DNA of 64,000 bases from Salegentibacter salegens (GTDB lineage: Bacteria; Bacteroidota; Bacteroidia; Flavobacteriales; Flavobacteriaceae), in assembly GCF_900142975.1 (NCBI RefSeq), contig NZ_LT670848.1, positions 3,720,001 through 3,784,000 of the forward strand. The letters run 5' to 3'. The position numbers were made by a program, and so were the translations under genes. Below are positions 44,423 to 54,091 of this stretch, in pieces; the first letter of the stretch is position 1; every line of letters begins with the position of its first letter. Below the pieces are notes generated by a model. That model was not told the origin of the DNA. It worked only from the letters and a program-made list of their open reading frames with translations, and did not search any database.

Positions 44423-45730
44423 ACTAGTGATGCGTTAACTTTTTTATTTTTCAACTAAAACCTCTATCCATGGGATTTTGAAAGCGTTCTTTGATTTTTT
44501 GATTTGAAATGAATTCTAGCTTAGTAGTCTAAAACTAGACCGCTATGAATTCTGGAAAATACGTTTTTGCCCAAACACTGGACTATGTGAACAGGTATGA
44601 GTTCGGGAAGTGCGTAAAACGGTACAATGGCGACTACAGAACCCGTGATTTCAATTGTTGGAATCAGTTCGTTCAGTTGTTTTTTGGCCAGTTGACCTCC
44701 CGCAATTCCCTTAGGGACATCGCTACCTGCCTCAGGGCACACAAAAGCAAGCTATATCATTTGGGAATGAACGGTTATGTCAATCAGTCCTCATTGTCCC
44801 GTGCCAATGAGGGTAGGGACTGGAGGATATTCGCAGACTTTGGAGAATACTTGATCGGTCAGGTGCGTCCTCTGTACACCGATCATCCCATACCCAACAT
44901 CAGGTTGGAAAATGAGGTTTTTGCGTTGGACTCGACCACGATCTCCCTTAGCCTTGTCCTTTTTCAATGGGCGCCGGGAAAGTATTCCCGGGGAGCCGTA
45001 AAGATCCATACCCTGCTCGATCTCAGGGGTAGCATACCATCTTTTGTGTTGATCACCGATGGGAAATACCACGACAGTAACGTACTGGATGTATTGGTGC
45101 CGGTATCAGGAGCAATCTATCTGATGGACAAAGCTTATATAGACTTTGAAGCGCTCTACCGCATACATCTTGCAGGGGCTTCTTTTATCTCAAGGGCCAA
45201 ATCCAATATGGACTACACGGTCACTGGCCAGAATTACAATATAAACCCCGTGACAGGTTTAAAAAGTGACAAGACCATACTGCTCAATGGATATAAATCC
45301 AAAAGGTTATATCCAGAGCCACTTAGGTTGGTAGAATACCACGATGTAGAGAAAGATATTACATTGTACTTCTTGACCAACAATCAAGAAGTGTCCGCTC
45401 TAGAGATAACAAAACTGTATAGAAACAGGTGGCAAATAGAGGTGTTCTTCAAGTGGATAAAACAAAACCTGACCATAAAAAAACTATGGGGGCATTCTGA
45501 AAATGCAGTAAACATCCACGTATGGATGGCAATTTGCACTTACTTAATCGTAGCTCACATAAAACATTCGTTACGCAGCAGCCTATCCATATATGAGATC
45601 ATACAAATACTAAGTATATCGGCGATGGATAAATCCTCCATAAAAGAATTGCTTACAGAAGAATTTTCAAATCAAAATTTCAATGAACAAAAAAATTTAT
45701 TTGACAACTAATTATTAACGCATCAGTAGT
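44423..45730 (+). mobile_element. IS4-type insertion sequence, complete
   Basis: 1308 bases bounded by inverted repeats ACTAGTGATGCGTTAA (left) and ACTACTGATGCGTTAA (right, inward), one mismatch in 16, and by a 10-base target duplication. A duplication of 10-13 bases is usual for IS4-type elements. Confidence 0.88.
44545..45711 (+). CDS. IS4-family transposase
   Basis: 388 residues. N-terminal DUF4372-type domain (WNQFVQLFFGQLTSRNSLRDIATCL, in parts). Catalytic triad: FALDSTTISL (first Asp, about 131), YLMDKAYIDF (second Asp, about 195), and the YREK block YRNRWQIEVFFKWIKQNL (Glu about 298). Frame is intact and the element keeps its ends and target duplication, so it may be recent and active. 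Confidence 0.93.
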   Translation: MNSGKYVFAQTLDYVNRYEFGKCVKRYNGDYRTRDFNCWNQFVQLFFGQLTSRNSLRDIATCLRAHKSKLYHLGMNGYVNQSSLSRANEGRDWRIFADFGEYLIGQVRPLYTDHPIPNIRLENEVFALDSTTISLSLVLFQWAPGKYSRGAVKIHTLLDLRGSIPSFVLITDGKYHDSNVLDVLVPVSGAIYLMDKAYIDFEALYRIHLAGASFISRAKSNMDYTVTGQNYNINPVTGLKSDKTILLNGYKSKRLYPEPLRLVEYHDVEKDITLYFLTNNQEVSALEITKLYRNRWQIEVFFKWIKQNLTIKKLWGHSENAVNIHVWMAICTYLIVAHIKHSLRSSLSIYEIIQILSISAMDKSSIKELLTEEFSNQNFNEQKNLFDN

Positions 45731-45740
45731 AATGAACGAT
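45731..45740. repeat. target-site duplication, right copy
   Basis: AATGAACGAT, the partner of 44412-44421. Confidence 0.8.
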
Positions 45741-45760
45741 AATAAAATTCTAAATATTAA

Positions 45761-46486
45761 TCATTGAAAATCAAAGTAGTGTAGTGATTTATTTTTTAAG
45801 GTCCTGTGGCTATTTTTTTTTACATTAAAATACCGGTTCTGGCCAAATTTTCTTCTAAGTATGTCTTTGGTAAATTTATATACCGGCACTTGCAATTCTT
45901 TGCCAAGACCGCAGGCATCATCACATTTGAGCTTTTTCAGGAAATTATGATCATGTGTGGCGATGGGGCTAAACCAAATTAGGTTCGGCACTGTTTTATC
46001 TGCATTTATAACAGAATGGACTTTGATTCCACCTTTTCCTTTGGGTTTCTCCCCACACATTTTAAAATATCTTTAAAAAGGGCTAATGGTGGTGCTATCC
46101 ACAATTTTGACTTGTTAATCCAAAACCTCTTTAATTCGGCTGTCCAAAAAAACGCTACCGCATTGCCCGAGCAAGCTATCGTAGATATTCCAAAAAAAAA
46201 ATCAACCTTCCTGGTTTTGTTTGTATCAGAAAGAGTGCTCCTTTTTGGAATATGACCCCGTTTAACATGCGAAGAGGCCAAGCATTACAACGGAAACTTC
46301 ACTTAAAGAGTTACATTTGGCAAAGGAGCATGACAGCATACTTATCTAGTGATCCCTGGTCATAAACTTCTTAACATATCGATTAGAATCACACTTCTGG
46401 ACCTCTTCTTTTATTGTTCTATACCCAATTAAGGAAATTAGCTGTCCGAAAACAGATTTACCAGAAAAATAATTACTTTTAGCCAT
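45761..46486 (-). pseudogene. decayed IS4-family transposase
   Basis: On the - strand an ATG at 46486 starts MAKSNYFSGKSVFGQLI and continues to RYVKKFMTRDH, the DUF4372 N-terminus, then hits TAG. The next in-frame text (ISMLSCSFAKCNSLSEV) still aligns to the family. Further pieces in shifted frames are KRGHIPKRSTLSDTNKTRKV, SLFKDILKCVGRNPKEK-like text, and KGKGGIKVHSVINADKTVPN with THDHNFLKKL. The C-terminal catalytic part is missing. Different from the intact IS4-type element just to its left. Confidence 0.75.
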
Positions 46487-46705
46487 CGTATTTACTGTTT
46501 TACAACTCTAAATTGTGATTTTTAAGGTGAAGCCATTCGTAGCTTGCTTTTTTTGCCGGACCACACTGATAGCAGTTATATATTTCAGCAGAAAATCATA
46601 AAAAGTTTTTCGAAAAATTTCCGGAAAATTAAAGCATTACAATAGAAGCTTCCGCAGGAATAATTAAATTCGTAATTAATAGTTTAAAATAAAATCCCAT
46701 CCCTG

Positions 46706-48124
46706 ATGAAAAAATACCTTTTTGCCATTTTTTGCCTCGTACTTACACTAAATCTTAACGCCCAGGCTAAGGAAACAAAGGAAGATTCCCTTCAAATTCG
46801 TGAATTATATGATGCCGCCCTGGTTAAGGGCCAGGCTTATGAATGGTTGGAGCATCTTTCTAATAATATTGGCGGGAGATTATCAGGCTCGTTAAATGCG
46901 CAAAAAGCGGTAGAATACACCAAAGCACAGTTGGAAGAATTAGGTCTGGACAAAGTTTGGCTGCAACCGGTTATGGTGCCCAAATGGACGCGCGGCGCCC
47001 GGGAGCACGCTTATATTCAAACCGGCCCTGGGATGACTACCGAAGTTAATATAACTGCTCTGGGAGGCTCAGTGGCTACAGCCGCTGGCGGGTTAAAAGC
47101 TCAGGTTGTAGAAGTACAGGGGATAGAAGACCTGGAAAATTATAAAGATAAAATAAAAGGCAAAATTGTTTTTTATAACCGCCCAATGAAACCGGAACTT
47201 ATTCAAACTTTCGAAGCTTACGGTGGGTGTGTAGATCAGCGTTACTCGGGAGCTGAAGCAGCTGCAAAATATGGTGCTGCAGGAGTAATTGTACGTTCTT
47301 TAAGCCTTAAAATTGATGAAAATCCGCATACGGGTTCAATGAGCTATGGTGATTTGCAGGATAGTCAAAGGATCCCGGCCGCTGCAATAAGCACCAAAGA
47401 TGCTGAATATCTCTCCGGAATTTTAAAATTGAAAAAAGACCTGGAATTTTATTATAAATTAAGTTCAGAAAATCACGGCGAAGTTCAATCTTATAATGTA
47501 ATCGGGGAAATAACCGGAAGCCAATTTCCTGAAGAAATTATGGTTGTTGGTGGTCACCTGGATTCTTGGGACCTGGGGGATGGTTCCCACGATGATGGCG
47601 CTGGAGTGGTGCAGTCTATGGAAGTTTTGCGTTTGTTTAAAGAAACGGGGTACCAGCCAAAAAGAACTATTAGAGTAGTCTTGTTTATGAACGAAGAAAA
47701 TGGTTTACGCGGCGGAAATAAATATGCCGATGTTGCTCATAGCAAAAATGAAAATCACATTTTCGCTTTAGAAAGTGATGCCGGTGGATTCACACCACGC
47801 GGATTTTCTTTTGAAGCAGACGACGCTCAATTCGCACAAATTGAAAGCTGGAAACCGCTTTTTGAACCTTATTTAATTCATTATTTTGAAAGAGGAGGTA
47901 GCGGTGCAGATATTGGTCCGTTAAAGAAAGGGGATATCGTCCTTGCTGGCTTAAGACCAGATTCTCAAAGATATTTTGATCATCACCACGCCGCGACCGA
48001 TACTTTTGAGCACGTCAACAAGCGCGAGTTAGAATTGGGAGCTGCTACAATGACTTCGTTAATATACTTGGTAGATAAGTACGGAATGAAGCGTATTAAC
48101 ATTGAAAAAGGCCAAAAACTTTAA
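46706..48124 (+). CDS. secreted M28 family metallopeptidase
   Basis: 472 residues. Signal peptide ends LNLNAQ. A protease-associated insert lies between residues 120 and 260 (VVEVQGIEDLENYKDKIKGKIVFYNRP, in parts). The di-zinc ligands of M28 aminopeptidases are present: VVGGHLDSWDLG (His, about 290), GSHDDGAGV (Asp), MNEENGLRG (Glu-Glu), ALESDAGGF (Asp) and FDHHHAATDTF (His). Probably removes N-terminal residues or splits dipeptides in the periplasm. Monocistronic. Confidence 0.92.
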   Translation: MKKYLFAIFCLVLTLNLNAQAKETKEDSLQIRELYDAALVKGQAYEWLEHLSNNIGGRLSGSLNAQKAVEYTKAQLEELGLDKVWLQPVMVPKWTRGAREHAYIQTGPGMTTEVNITALGGSVATAAGGLKAQVVEVQGIEDLENYKDKIKGKIVFYNRPMKPELIQTFEAYGGCVDQRYSGAEAAAKYGAAGVIVRSLSLKIDENPHTGSMSYGDLQDSQRIPAAAISTKDAEYLSGILKLKKDLEFYYKLSSENHGEVQSYNVIGEITGSQFPEEIMVVGGHLDSWDLGDGSHDDGAGVVQSMEVLRLFKETGYQPKRTIRVVLFMNEENGLRGGNKYADVAHSKNENHIFALESDAGGFTPRGFSFEADDAQFAQIESWKPLFEPYLIHYFERGGSGADIGPLKKGDIVLAGLRPDSQRYFDHHHAATDTFEHVNKRELELGAATMTSLIYLVDKYGMKRINIEKGQKL

Positions 48125-48181
48125 ACCAAAAATTTAATTATTCTTTATCGCGATTTAAATTTTAGGCCGGTAAAATCCTGC

Positions 48182-48189
48182 TATCTTTG
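48182..48189 (+). promoter_or_regulatory. possible -7 box of the MATE operon
   Basis: TATCTTTG fits TAnnTTTG, 17 bases before the TTG start at 48207; a TTTAG at 48161 is the only -33-like sequence. Confidence 0.35.
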
Positions 48190-48206
48190 CCGCCAAAATT
48201 TATGTT

Positions 48207-49577
48207 TTGCAACTAAGCGCCTATACCAAAGAATTCGGTAAGAATTTAAACATTGCCTTTCCCGTAATGCTCGGCCAGTTGGGGCATGTTATGGTAGGTT
48301 TGGTAGATAATTTAATGATTGGCCAATTGGGGCCAGCACCACTTGCTGCGGTTTCTCTCGGAAATTCCCTGGTGTTTATTGCACTTTCCCTGGGAATTGG
48401 ATTTTCTTTTGCTATTACACCTTTAATTGCTGAAGCCGATGGTGCACAGGATATCAATAAAGGCCGAAGCTATTTTCATCACGGGGTTATTTTATGCACC
48501 ATTAACGGGATTGTTCTATTCCTCACCTTATTGGTGGCAAAACCGGTTTTATACTATTTAGATCAACCACCTGAAGTAGTAGAACTCGCCATTCCTTATC
48601 TTAATATTGTGGCGTTTTCAATGATTCCCTTAATGATCTTCCAGGCCTTTAAGCAGTTTGCTGACGGACTTTCGCAAACCAAATATGCTATGTACGCGAC
48701 ATTGATAGCTAACGTAGTGAATGTTATTTTTAATTATCTTCTTATCTACGGAATTTGGATCTTCCCAAGATTGGAACTGGAAGGCGCAGCAATTGGTACC
48801 TTAATTTCCCGTTTCTTTATGCTTTGGTTTGTTTGGGAAATCTTGAGACGTAAAAAGAAATTCGCCGAATATTTTAAATGGGGTAAAAAGGAATCTTTAA
48901 ATTCTGAAGTATTTAAAAGATTATTAAATCTCGGTTTCCCAACTGCGCTCCAAATGCTATTTGAAGTAGGGATTTTTACCGCTACGGTATTTCTAGCCGG
49001 TTTGCTGGGAACCAATCCACAAGCGGCTAATCAAATAGCCTTGAATCTCGCGTCTATGACGTTTATGATCGCCGTTGGACTTGGAGTTACCGCTACAATT
49101 AGAGTGGGAAATCAAAAAGGATTGGCCAATTTCAAGGATTTGCGAAGAATCGCCATGTCAACTTTTTTGCTGGTGTTTTTAATTGAAGCGGTATTTGCAC
49201 TAGGTTTTATTTTGTTGAAAGATTGGCTACCCACATTTTATTTAGATAATGCTGAAGTGATTTTACTGGCAGCGCAATTACTGGTTGTTGCTGCGTTATT
49301 TCAACTTAGCGATGGCTTACAGGTTGTTATTCTGGGAGCTTTAAGAGGGCTTCAGGATGTGAGAATTCCAACCGTAATTTGTTTTATTTCTTACTGGATT
49401 ATTGGTTTCCCGGTTTCCTGGTATTTTGGAAAAGCCGAAAACCTTGGAACTATGGGAATATGGCTTGGACTTCTGGCAGGGCTCTCGGCTTCGGCATTAA
49501 TGTTGTACATTCGATTTAATTATTTATCAAAAAAACTTATTTTGCAAGAATCAAGTCTTGTTCAATCAAAAATTTAA
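48207..49577 (+). CDS. MATE family efflux transporter
   Basis: 456 residues with twelve membrane spans; exports cationic drugs or metabolites using Na+ or H+. MLGQLGHVMVGLVDNLMIGQLGPAPLAAVSLGN (in parts) and the second-half repeat LQMLFEVGIFTATVFLAGLLG are the MATE duplicated signature. Start is TTG at 48207; the nearby ATG at 48202 is in another frame and stops at once. The next gene follows after two bases. Confidence 0.9.
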   Translation: MQLSAYTKEFGKNLNIAFPVMLGQLGHVMVGLVDNLMIGQLGPAPLAAVSLGNSLVFIALSLGIGFSFAITPLIAEADGAQDINKGRSYFHHGVILCTINGIVLFLTLLVAKPVLYYLDQPPEVVELAIPYLNIVAFSMIPLMIFQAFKQFADGLSQTKYAMYATLIANVVNVIFNYLLIYGIWIFPRLELEGAAIGTLISRFFMLWFVWEILRRKKKFAEYFKWGKKESLNSEVFKRLLNLGFPTALQMLFEVGIFTATVFLAGLLGTNPQAANQIALNLASMTFMIAVGLGVTATIRVGNQKGLANFKDLRRIAMSTFLLVFLIEAVFALGFILLKDWLPTFYLDNAEVILLAAQLLVVAALFQLSDGLQVVILGALRGLQDVRIPTVICFISYWIIGFPVSWYFGKAENLGTMGIWLGLLAGLSASALMLYIRFNYLSKKLILQESSLVQSKI

Positions 49578-49579
49578 TT

Positions 49580-49810
49580 ATGGATTTCCCTAAATTTCTT
49601 CTCGGTGATAATACCGATTATCCCACTGCTATTTTCGTAGTACATACTGAATTTCCGCGTTTTATAATCAATCTTGAAAATGATGAAGTAGAATGGTTGG
49701 AAGAATTTGACCAGCATGATGAGGAGGAACTCGAAAACGAGACCGAAAACCTTATTAAAGAAGCTTCAGAATTTTACGATAGAGAAATAGCGCGATACGA
49801 AGACGATTAA
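49580..49810 (+). CDS. conserved small acidic flavobacterial protein
   Basis: 76 residues, strongly acidic in the second half (QHDEEELENETENLIKEASE) with a hydrophobic N-terminus (YPTAIFVVHTEFPRFIINLE). I recognise it only as a conserved flavobacterial hypothetical. Linked to MATE (2-base gap) and PAP2 (1-base overlap) genes, so it is part of their operon. Confidence 0.7.
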   Translation: MDFPKFLLGDNTDYPTAIFVVHTEFPRFIINLENDEVEWLEEFDQHDEEELENETENLIKEASEFYDREIARYEDD

Positions 49811-50379
49811 TGGAACGATTAATAGACTTAGATCATAAATTATTTCTTTGGTTCAATAATTTGGGGAACGAATCCTGGGATTGGCTTTGGTTGCTTATTA
49901 CCGATAAATGGACAGCAATCCCATTATATGCTTTACTTTTATTCCTTATTTTTAAGAACTTTGGTTGGAAATCAAGCATGGTAACGCTTGTTTTTATCGC
50001 CTTATTAATAACCGCTACAGACCAATTGGGGAATGTTTTTAAAGACGGTTTTGAACGTTTAAGGCCCTGCCGCCAGGAAGGCGTAATGGAATATGCCCGG
50101 TTTGTCGCTGTGCGTTGTGGTTCTTACGGGTTCTTTTCGGCACACGCTTCGAACTCGATGGGTGTAGCTATTTTTTTGGGTTTATTATTTAGAAAAGTAT
50201 ATCCAAAAATGATAATTTGGCTTGTCGCCTGGGCATTATTAGTAGCCTATAGCCGGGTTTATCTAGGTGTACATTATCCAGGCGATATTATTGTAGGAAT
50301 GCTGATTGGTGCCCTTCTAGGCTTTATTTTTTATAAACTTCACCAATGGGCTCAGGAGAAAATTTTTAAAAAAGATTAA
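49810..50379 (+). CDS. PAP2 family phosphatase
   Basis: 189 residues with five or six membrane spans. The three phosphatase motifs are present: [12 protein letters not shown] (K-x6-RP, about residues 78-87), [10 protein letters not shown] (the PSGH-like motif, here FSAH, about 115), and [15 protein letters not shown] (SR-x5-H-x3-D, about 148). It dephosphorylates membrane lipids such as undecaprenyl pyrophosphate or phosphatidate. Its 3' end overlaps the convergent meaB by four bases. Confidence 0.92.
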   Translation: MERLIDLDHKLFLWFNNLGNESWDWLWLLITDKWTAIPLYALLLFLIFKNFGWKSSMVTLVFIALLITATDQLGNVFKDGFERLRPCRQEGVMEYARFVAVRCGSYGFFSAHASNSMGVAIFLGLLFRKVYPKMIIWLVAWALLVAYSRVYLGVHYPGDIIVGMLIGALLGFIFYKLHQWAQEKIFKKD

Positions 50380-51464
50380 TCTAGATTTTCAAATTTTTCA
50401 ATTAAAAGATCGGCTGCGGCAAAAGCGGTAATTTCATTGTTTTCTATAGCTTTTAACTGAATTTCTAATTCGTTTTTCATTACTGGATTTCGATAAAACC
50501 GGTTTTTAAGATGCTCATTTATAGTTTGTAAAAGCCAGAATTTATTCTGCTCTTTCCTGTTTTTCTGGAAATATCCATTCTCTTTTAGCGTAGCCTGAAA
50601 TTCAGAAATAAGTTCCCAAACACTATCTATTCCTGTTTGCTTCAAAGCACTACTAAGCGCAACTTTTGGTTTCCAGCCGCTTTCTTTTGAAGGGTAAAGT
50701 TGAAGTGCCCGATTAAACTCCAGTTTTGCCTCACGCGCTGCTTTTATATTGTCGCCATCGGCTTTATTGATCACAATCGCATCGGCCATTTCAATAATTC
50801 CGCGTTTTATGCCTTGCAATTCATCGCCTGCACCGGCCAGTTTCAGCAGTAAAAAGAAATCGGTCATACTGTGTACGGTAGTTTCGCTTTGGCCAACGCC
50901 AACGGTTTCAATAAGAACCACATCAAATCCCGCGGCTTCACATAGAATAATACTTTCACGGGTTTTTTTGGCTACGCCGCCAAGGGAATTACCGGAGGCT
51001 GATGGGCGTATAAAAGCATTTTCTTCTTTTACCAGGTTTTCCATTCTTGTTTTATCGCCTAAAATACTGCCTCGCGAAACACTGCTGCTAGGATCTACCG
51101 CTAACACCGCAACTCTTTTTCCTTGCTGAATTAAATACGAACCAAAACTTTCTATAAAAGTACTTTTACCAACTCCGGGCACACCGGTAATTCCAATTCT
51201 AATTGAATTTTGGGAATGTGGCAAGGCATCTTCCAAAAGCTGTTGTGCCTTTTTTCTATGCGAAAATTGATTGCTTTCAACTAGTGTAATTGCACGGCCC
51301 AAAGCTGTTTTATTGCCATTAAGTAATCGTTGAAGCAAGTCTTCTTCTGCAAACTTACTTTTTCGGGAAGCCCTTATCTTTTGAGCGGAATTGGGGTTCA
51401 CATTCGCTGAAGTTGGTTTACTGCCAGATTCACTTAGTGCCGATTGTTGTTTCTTCTTGCTCAA
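50376..51464 (-). CDS. meaB: methylmalonyl-CoA mutase-associated GTPase MeaB
   Basis: 362 residues. G-protein chaperone that loads and protects adenosylcobalamin mutases. Walker [16 protein letters not shown] (about 92-106), switch region [19 protein letters not shown] (about 124-142), [14 protein letters not shown] (about 180) and NKADGDN (about 233). Distinct from the G domain inside IcmF, so it probably serves a separate methylmalonyl-CoA mutase elsewhere in the genome. Divergent from ohr. Confidence 0.93.
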   Translation of the reverse strand: MSKKKQQSALSESGSKPTSANVNPNSAQKIRASRKSKFAEEDLLQRLLNGNKTALGRAITLVESNQFSHRKKAQQLLEDALPHSQNSIRIGITGVPGVGKSTFIESFGSYLIQQGKRVAVLAVDPSSSVSRGSILGDKTRMENLVKEENAFIRPSASGNSLGGVAKKTRESIILCEAAGFDVVLIETVGVGQSETTVHSMTDFFLLLKLAGAGDELQGIKRGIIEMADAIVINKADGDNIKAAREAKLEFNRALQLYPSKESGWKPKVALSSALKQTGIDSVWELISEFQATLKENGYFQKNRKEQNKFWLLQTINEHLKNRFYRNPVMKNELEIQLKAIENNEITAFAAADLLIEKFENLD

Positions 51465-51560
51465 ACCTATGGTTATTTATGACAAATTTATGAATTCGAT
51501 CTTTGGGAGCCTTGTTTTTGCTTGGTATATTCAGGCCTAATTAATTAAATTTAAATAACG

Positions 51561-51992
51561 ATGAAAAATTTGTATAAAACAACGGTAACTACCAAAGGAG
51601 CAAGAAAAGGCCACGCCAAAAGTGATGACGGCTTACTGGATGTTCAATTAAGCGTCCCTAAGTCTATGGGCGGCGAAGGCGGTGATTTCACCAATCCCGA
51701 GCAATTGTTTGCAGCTGGTTATTCTGCTTGTTTTGGAGGTGCGTTGCAGGTGGTAGCTAAAAAACACAATATAGAATTAGGCGAAGACCTTAGTGTGAGT
51801 GCAGTAGTAAAATTAGGGCAAACTGAAGATGAAAATTTGCAACTTGCAGTAGTTTTAGATTGTTTTTTACCCGGCGTTGATGTAGAAACCGGTGAGAAAC
51901 TTGTTAATGAAGCGCACGAAATTTGTCCTTATTCTCGTGCAACAAGAGACAATATAGATGTAACGCTTAACCTTTTAGTAGACGAAGACTAA
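51561..51992 (+). CDS. organic hydroperoxide resistance protein (Ohr)
   Basis: 143-residue OsmC-fold peroxidase that reduces organic hydroperoxides with lipoyl/thiol partners. The two reactive cysteines are Cys57 (YSACFGGAL) and Cys122 (ICPYSRAT), and the family motif NPEQLFAAGYSACF is intact. Length is normal. A MarR-type OhrR regulator is not adjacent. It ends at a repeat and a shared terminator. Confidence 0.93.
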   Translation: MKNLYKTTVTTKGARKGHAKSDDGLLDVQLSVPKSMGGEGGDFTNPEQLFAAGYSACFGGALQVVAKKHNIELGEDLSVSAVVKLGQTEDENLQLAVVLDCFLPGVDVETGEKLVNEAHEICPYSRATRDNIDVTLNLLVDED

Positions 51993-52017
51993 GGTGAAAT
52001 TTTTGAAATTTCGTTAT

Positions 52018-52086
52018 CGTCATGCTGAACTTGTTTCAGCATCTAAGACTTTAAGAAATTAGACCCCGAACCAAGTTCAGGGTGAC
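52018..52086. repeat. REP-like imperfect inverted repeat
   Basis: Left end GTCATGCTGAACTTG and right end read inward GTCACCCTGAACTTG pair over most of their length, giving a long hairpin of about 69 bases. This type (GTCATGCTGAAC ... GTTCAGGGTGAC) is a dispersed element common in Flavobacteriia. A degenerate relative is at 8636-8713. Confidence 0.75.
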
Positions 52087-52094
52087 TTAAATTA

Positions 52095-52137
52095 TAAACC
52101 TCACAGGGTTTTAAGACCCTGTGAGGTTTAATTTTTT
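52095..52137. terminator. bidirectional terminator between ohr and DUF2911 gene
   Basis: Arms TAAACCTCACAGGGT and ACCCTGTGAGGTTTA, perfect over 15 bp, followed by ATTTTTTATG. The arm resembles that of the terminator at 28703. Confidence 0.85.
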
Positions 52138-52699
52138 ATGCCTTTTCAGGTTTTATAGGAACACTAACCAGCGTTTCATCCCAGGCTAAATTTAGAAGTA
52201 TAAACTCATTTTTTTGATTAAAAGCTATGGTAAACTGTTCCATAGTTCGTTTTAAATCTTTGGTGGGGACTTCCAGTACCAGCGCGTCAAATGCAGGGTC
52301 ACGATAGGCTTCTTCTTCCAGGTTAATTCCCCAGGGATACATTTTATCATTAAAAATAACTTTCCAGGAATTTTCCATCGGGATAGTCCATAAGGTATAT
52401 TTCCCGGCCGTTAAAAGAGAGCCATCTACCATAATATCTTTATTGGTTTCAAAAGTAGTTGCTTCATTAGCCCCTGTTCGCCAAACTTCATTGTAAGGAA
52501 CCAGGTTTCCAAAAATTACCCGGTTCTTTTTATAAGGGCGGTTGTAGAAAACCTCTATTTTTAAATCTTCTTCAGTATAAGATACCATGTCTTCCGGGCT
52601 GTGAGCTTTGGTATTGTAGCGCAGCACAAGCAAAATTACTGTGGCCAGCACGAGAATTATGCCGCCCATTTTCAAGAAAGTCTTTACCGGTTTTTTCAT
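52136..52699 (-). CDS. DUF2911 family membrane-anchored protein
   Basis: 187 residues. N-terminal membrane anchor (GGIILVLATVILLVLRY). DUF2911 body: EVFYNRPYKKNRVIFGNLVPYNEVWRTGANEATTFETN (in parts), LTAGKYTLWTIPMENSWKVIFN (in parts), and a C-terminal LNLAWDETLVSVPI. Faces the periplasm; function unknown. The 242-base region upstream, to the sigma-factor gene, shows nothing clear. Confidence 0.85.
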   Translation of the reverse strand: MKKPVKTFLKMGGIILVLATVILLVLRYNTKAHSPEDMVSYTEEDLKIEVFYNRPYKKNRVIFGNLVPYNEVWRTGANEATTFETNKDIMVDGSLLTAGKYTLWTIPMENSWKVIFNDKMYPWGINLEEEAYRDPAFDALVLEVPTKDLKRTMEQFTIAFNQKNEFILLNLAWDETLVSVPIKPEKA

Positions 52700-52941
52700 T
52701 ATAATTCAATTTACAATATCTAGTTCAAAAAGCGTGCAAACTTCATTTTCAGCAAGAAAAGAGAAAAAGACGTATTTTCAGCTAATATTTAATAGAAGCT
52801 TGCAACATTAGAAAAATAGCTTCGTCTTTATATTGAAACCAAGCTGGTAAAAGCCGATTGTTTTGATAGCCAACCAAAATGTTTCGTTGCTTGTATCCAG
52901 AATATCAAATCCCATTTATTGGGTGAAATCAACCATCAAAA

Positions 52942-53487
52942 ATGATACAGCATAAATTAATAGAAGCCTGTAAAAATAATGATCGCAGAGCCCAACTAAA
53001 GCTCTACAATCAATATTGCCAGGGTATGCATTATGTGGCCTTACGCTTTTTGAAGGACCCTTTTGAAGCCGAAGACGCGATGCAGGAAGCGTTTATAAAA
53101 GCCTTTGCTAAACTGCAACAATTTACAGGAGAAGTCACTTTTGGTGCCTGGCTTAAGCGCATTGTAATTAATAAATGTATTGATAAAATAAAGGCGAAAA
53201 AAATGGAATTGGTCGCGATAAACGAACAGGTTTTGACCACTGCCGAAGAAGATGATAATTGGCAGGTAGATGATGGTATTGGGATGGAAGAAGTAAAAAC
53301 AAGTATGGAAAATCTTCCTGAGAAATATAAATACCCGCTGATGTTATTCTTGATGGAAGGTTATGATCACGAAGAAATTTCAGAGATTTTAAATATTAGT
53401 CCGGTAGCCTCGCGGACTCTGGTACACAGAGGTAAGAAAAAATTGAAAGAAGAATTAAAGACTATAAAAAATGGCACAGGATATTAG
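52942..53487 (+). CDS. ECF-type RNA polymerase sigma-70 factor
   Basis: 181 residues. Region 2 (residues 1-95): YNQYCQGMHYVALRFLKDPFEAEDAMQEAFIKAF (in parts), ending at GEVTFGAWLKRIVINKCIDK. Region 4 (115-175): MENLPEKYKYPLMLFLMEG, then HEEISEILNISPVASRTLVHRGKKKLKEEL, the promoter-binding helix-turn-helix. Overlaps the next gene by 17 bases. Probably autoregulated through the membrane protein that follows. Confidence 0.93.
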   Translation: MIQHKLIEACKNNDRRAQLKLYNQYCQGMHYVALRFLKDPFEAEDAMQEAFIKAFAKLQQFTGEVTFGAWLKRIVINKCIDKIKAKKMELVAINEQVLTTAEEDDNWQVDDGIGMEEVKTSMENLPEKYKYPLMLFLMEGYDHEEISEILNISPVASRTLVHRGKKKLKEELKTIKNGTGY

Positions 53488-54091
53488 GGAAATGTTCAGG
53501 AATAAGAAGGAGCCCAAATCAAATACATTACCTAAAGGGCACCAAAAACGCTTTGAAGCTCTCCTGGAAAAAGACTTACCAAAGAAAAAAGAAAACAAGG
53601 CTTTCTTTTTTCTGAAGATTGCAGCGGTACTTGTTGTAGCCCTGGGAATAGGATTCTATTTTCTGAATTCTAATGGAGATAATTTTAGTAATGAGCCTGC
53701 GGTGGTGGATACTCCAACCGAGAAGACTTCTGAAGAAAAAGAAAATCAACTAAAAGCTTCGGGAAATATTTTTCAGCTAAGTGAAGTTTCTCCGGAATTC
53801 AAGAAAATTGAAGATTATTATATGGCAAGTCTCAATATTGAACTTTCCAAGATCAATATTACACCAGAGAATAAGGCGCTTATAGATTCTTTTATGAAAC
53901 AAATGGCAGAGTTAGATAAAGAATATCAACGCTTAAACATAGAAATAAAAGAAACCGGTCCAAACGAGGAAACTTTAGAGGCAATGATCGCAAACCTTCA
54001 ATTAAGATTGGATTTGCTGTATAAGCTGAAGAATAAATTAAAAGAAATCAATCAATCACAAGACAAAGAATATGAAAACTACGAGGTATAA
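53471..54091 (+). CDS. putative anti-sigma membrane protein
   Basis: 206 residues with one span (FFFLKIAAVLVVALGIGFYFL, about 46-66). The short cytosolic N-terminus (RNKKEPKSNTLPKGHQKRFEALLEKDLPKKKE, in parts) could hold the sigma factor, and a periplasmic helical/coiled-coil part follows (residues 110-200). No zinc-type anti-sigma motif is seen. The role is inferred from position: it overlaps both the sigma gene and the secreted repeat protein gene (20 bases). Confidence 0.68.
   Translation: MAQDIREMFRNKKEPKSNTLPKGHQKRFEALLEKDLPKKKENKAFFFLKIAAVLVVALGIGFYFLNSNGDNFSNEPAVVDTPTEKTSEEKENQLKASGNIFQLSEVSPEFKKIEDYYMASLNIELSKINITPENKALIDSFMKQMAELDKEYQRLNIEIKETGPNEETLEAMIANLQLRLDLLYKLKNKLKEINQSQDKEYENYEV

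Noticed and set aside
48202..48216. ATG at 48202 as the MATE start
   Set aside because: It is out of frame and meets TAA after four codons; the in-frame TTG at 48207 fits the family N-terminus.
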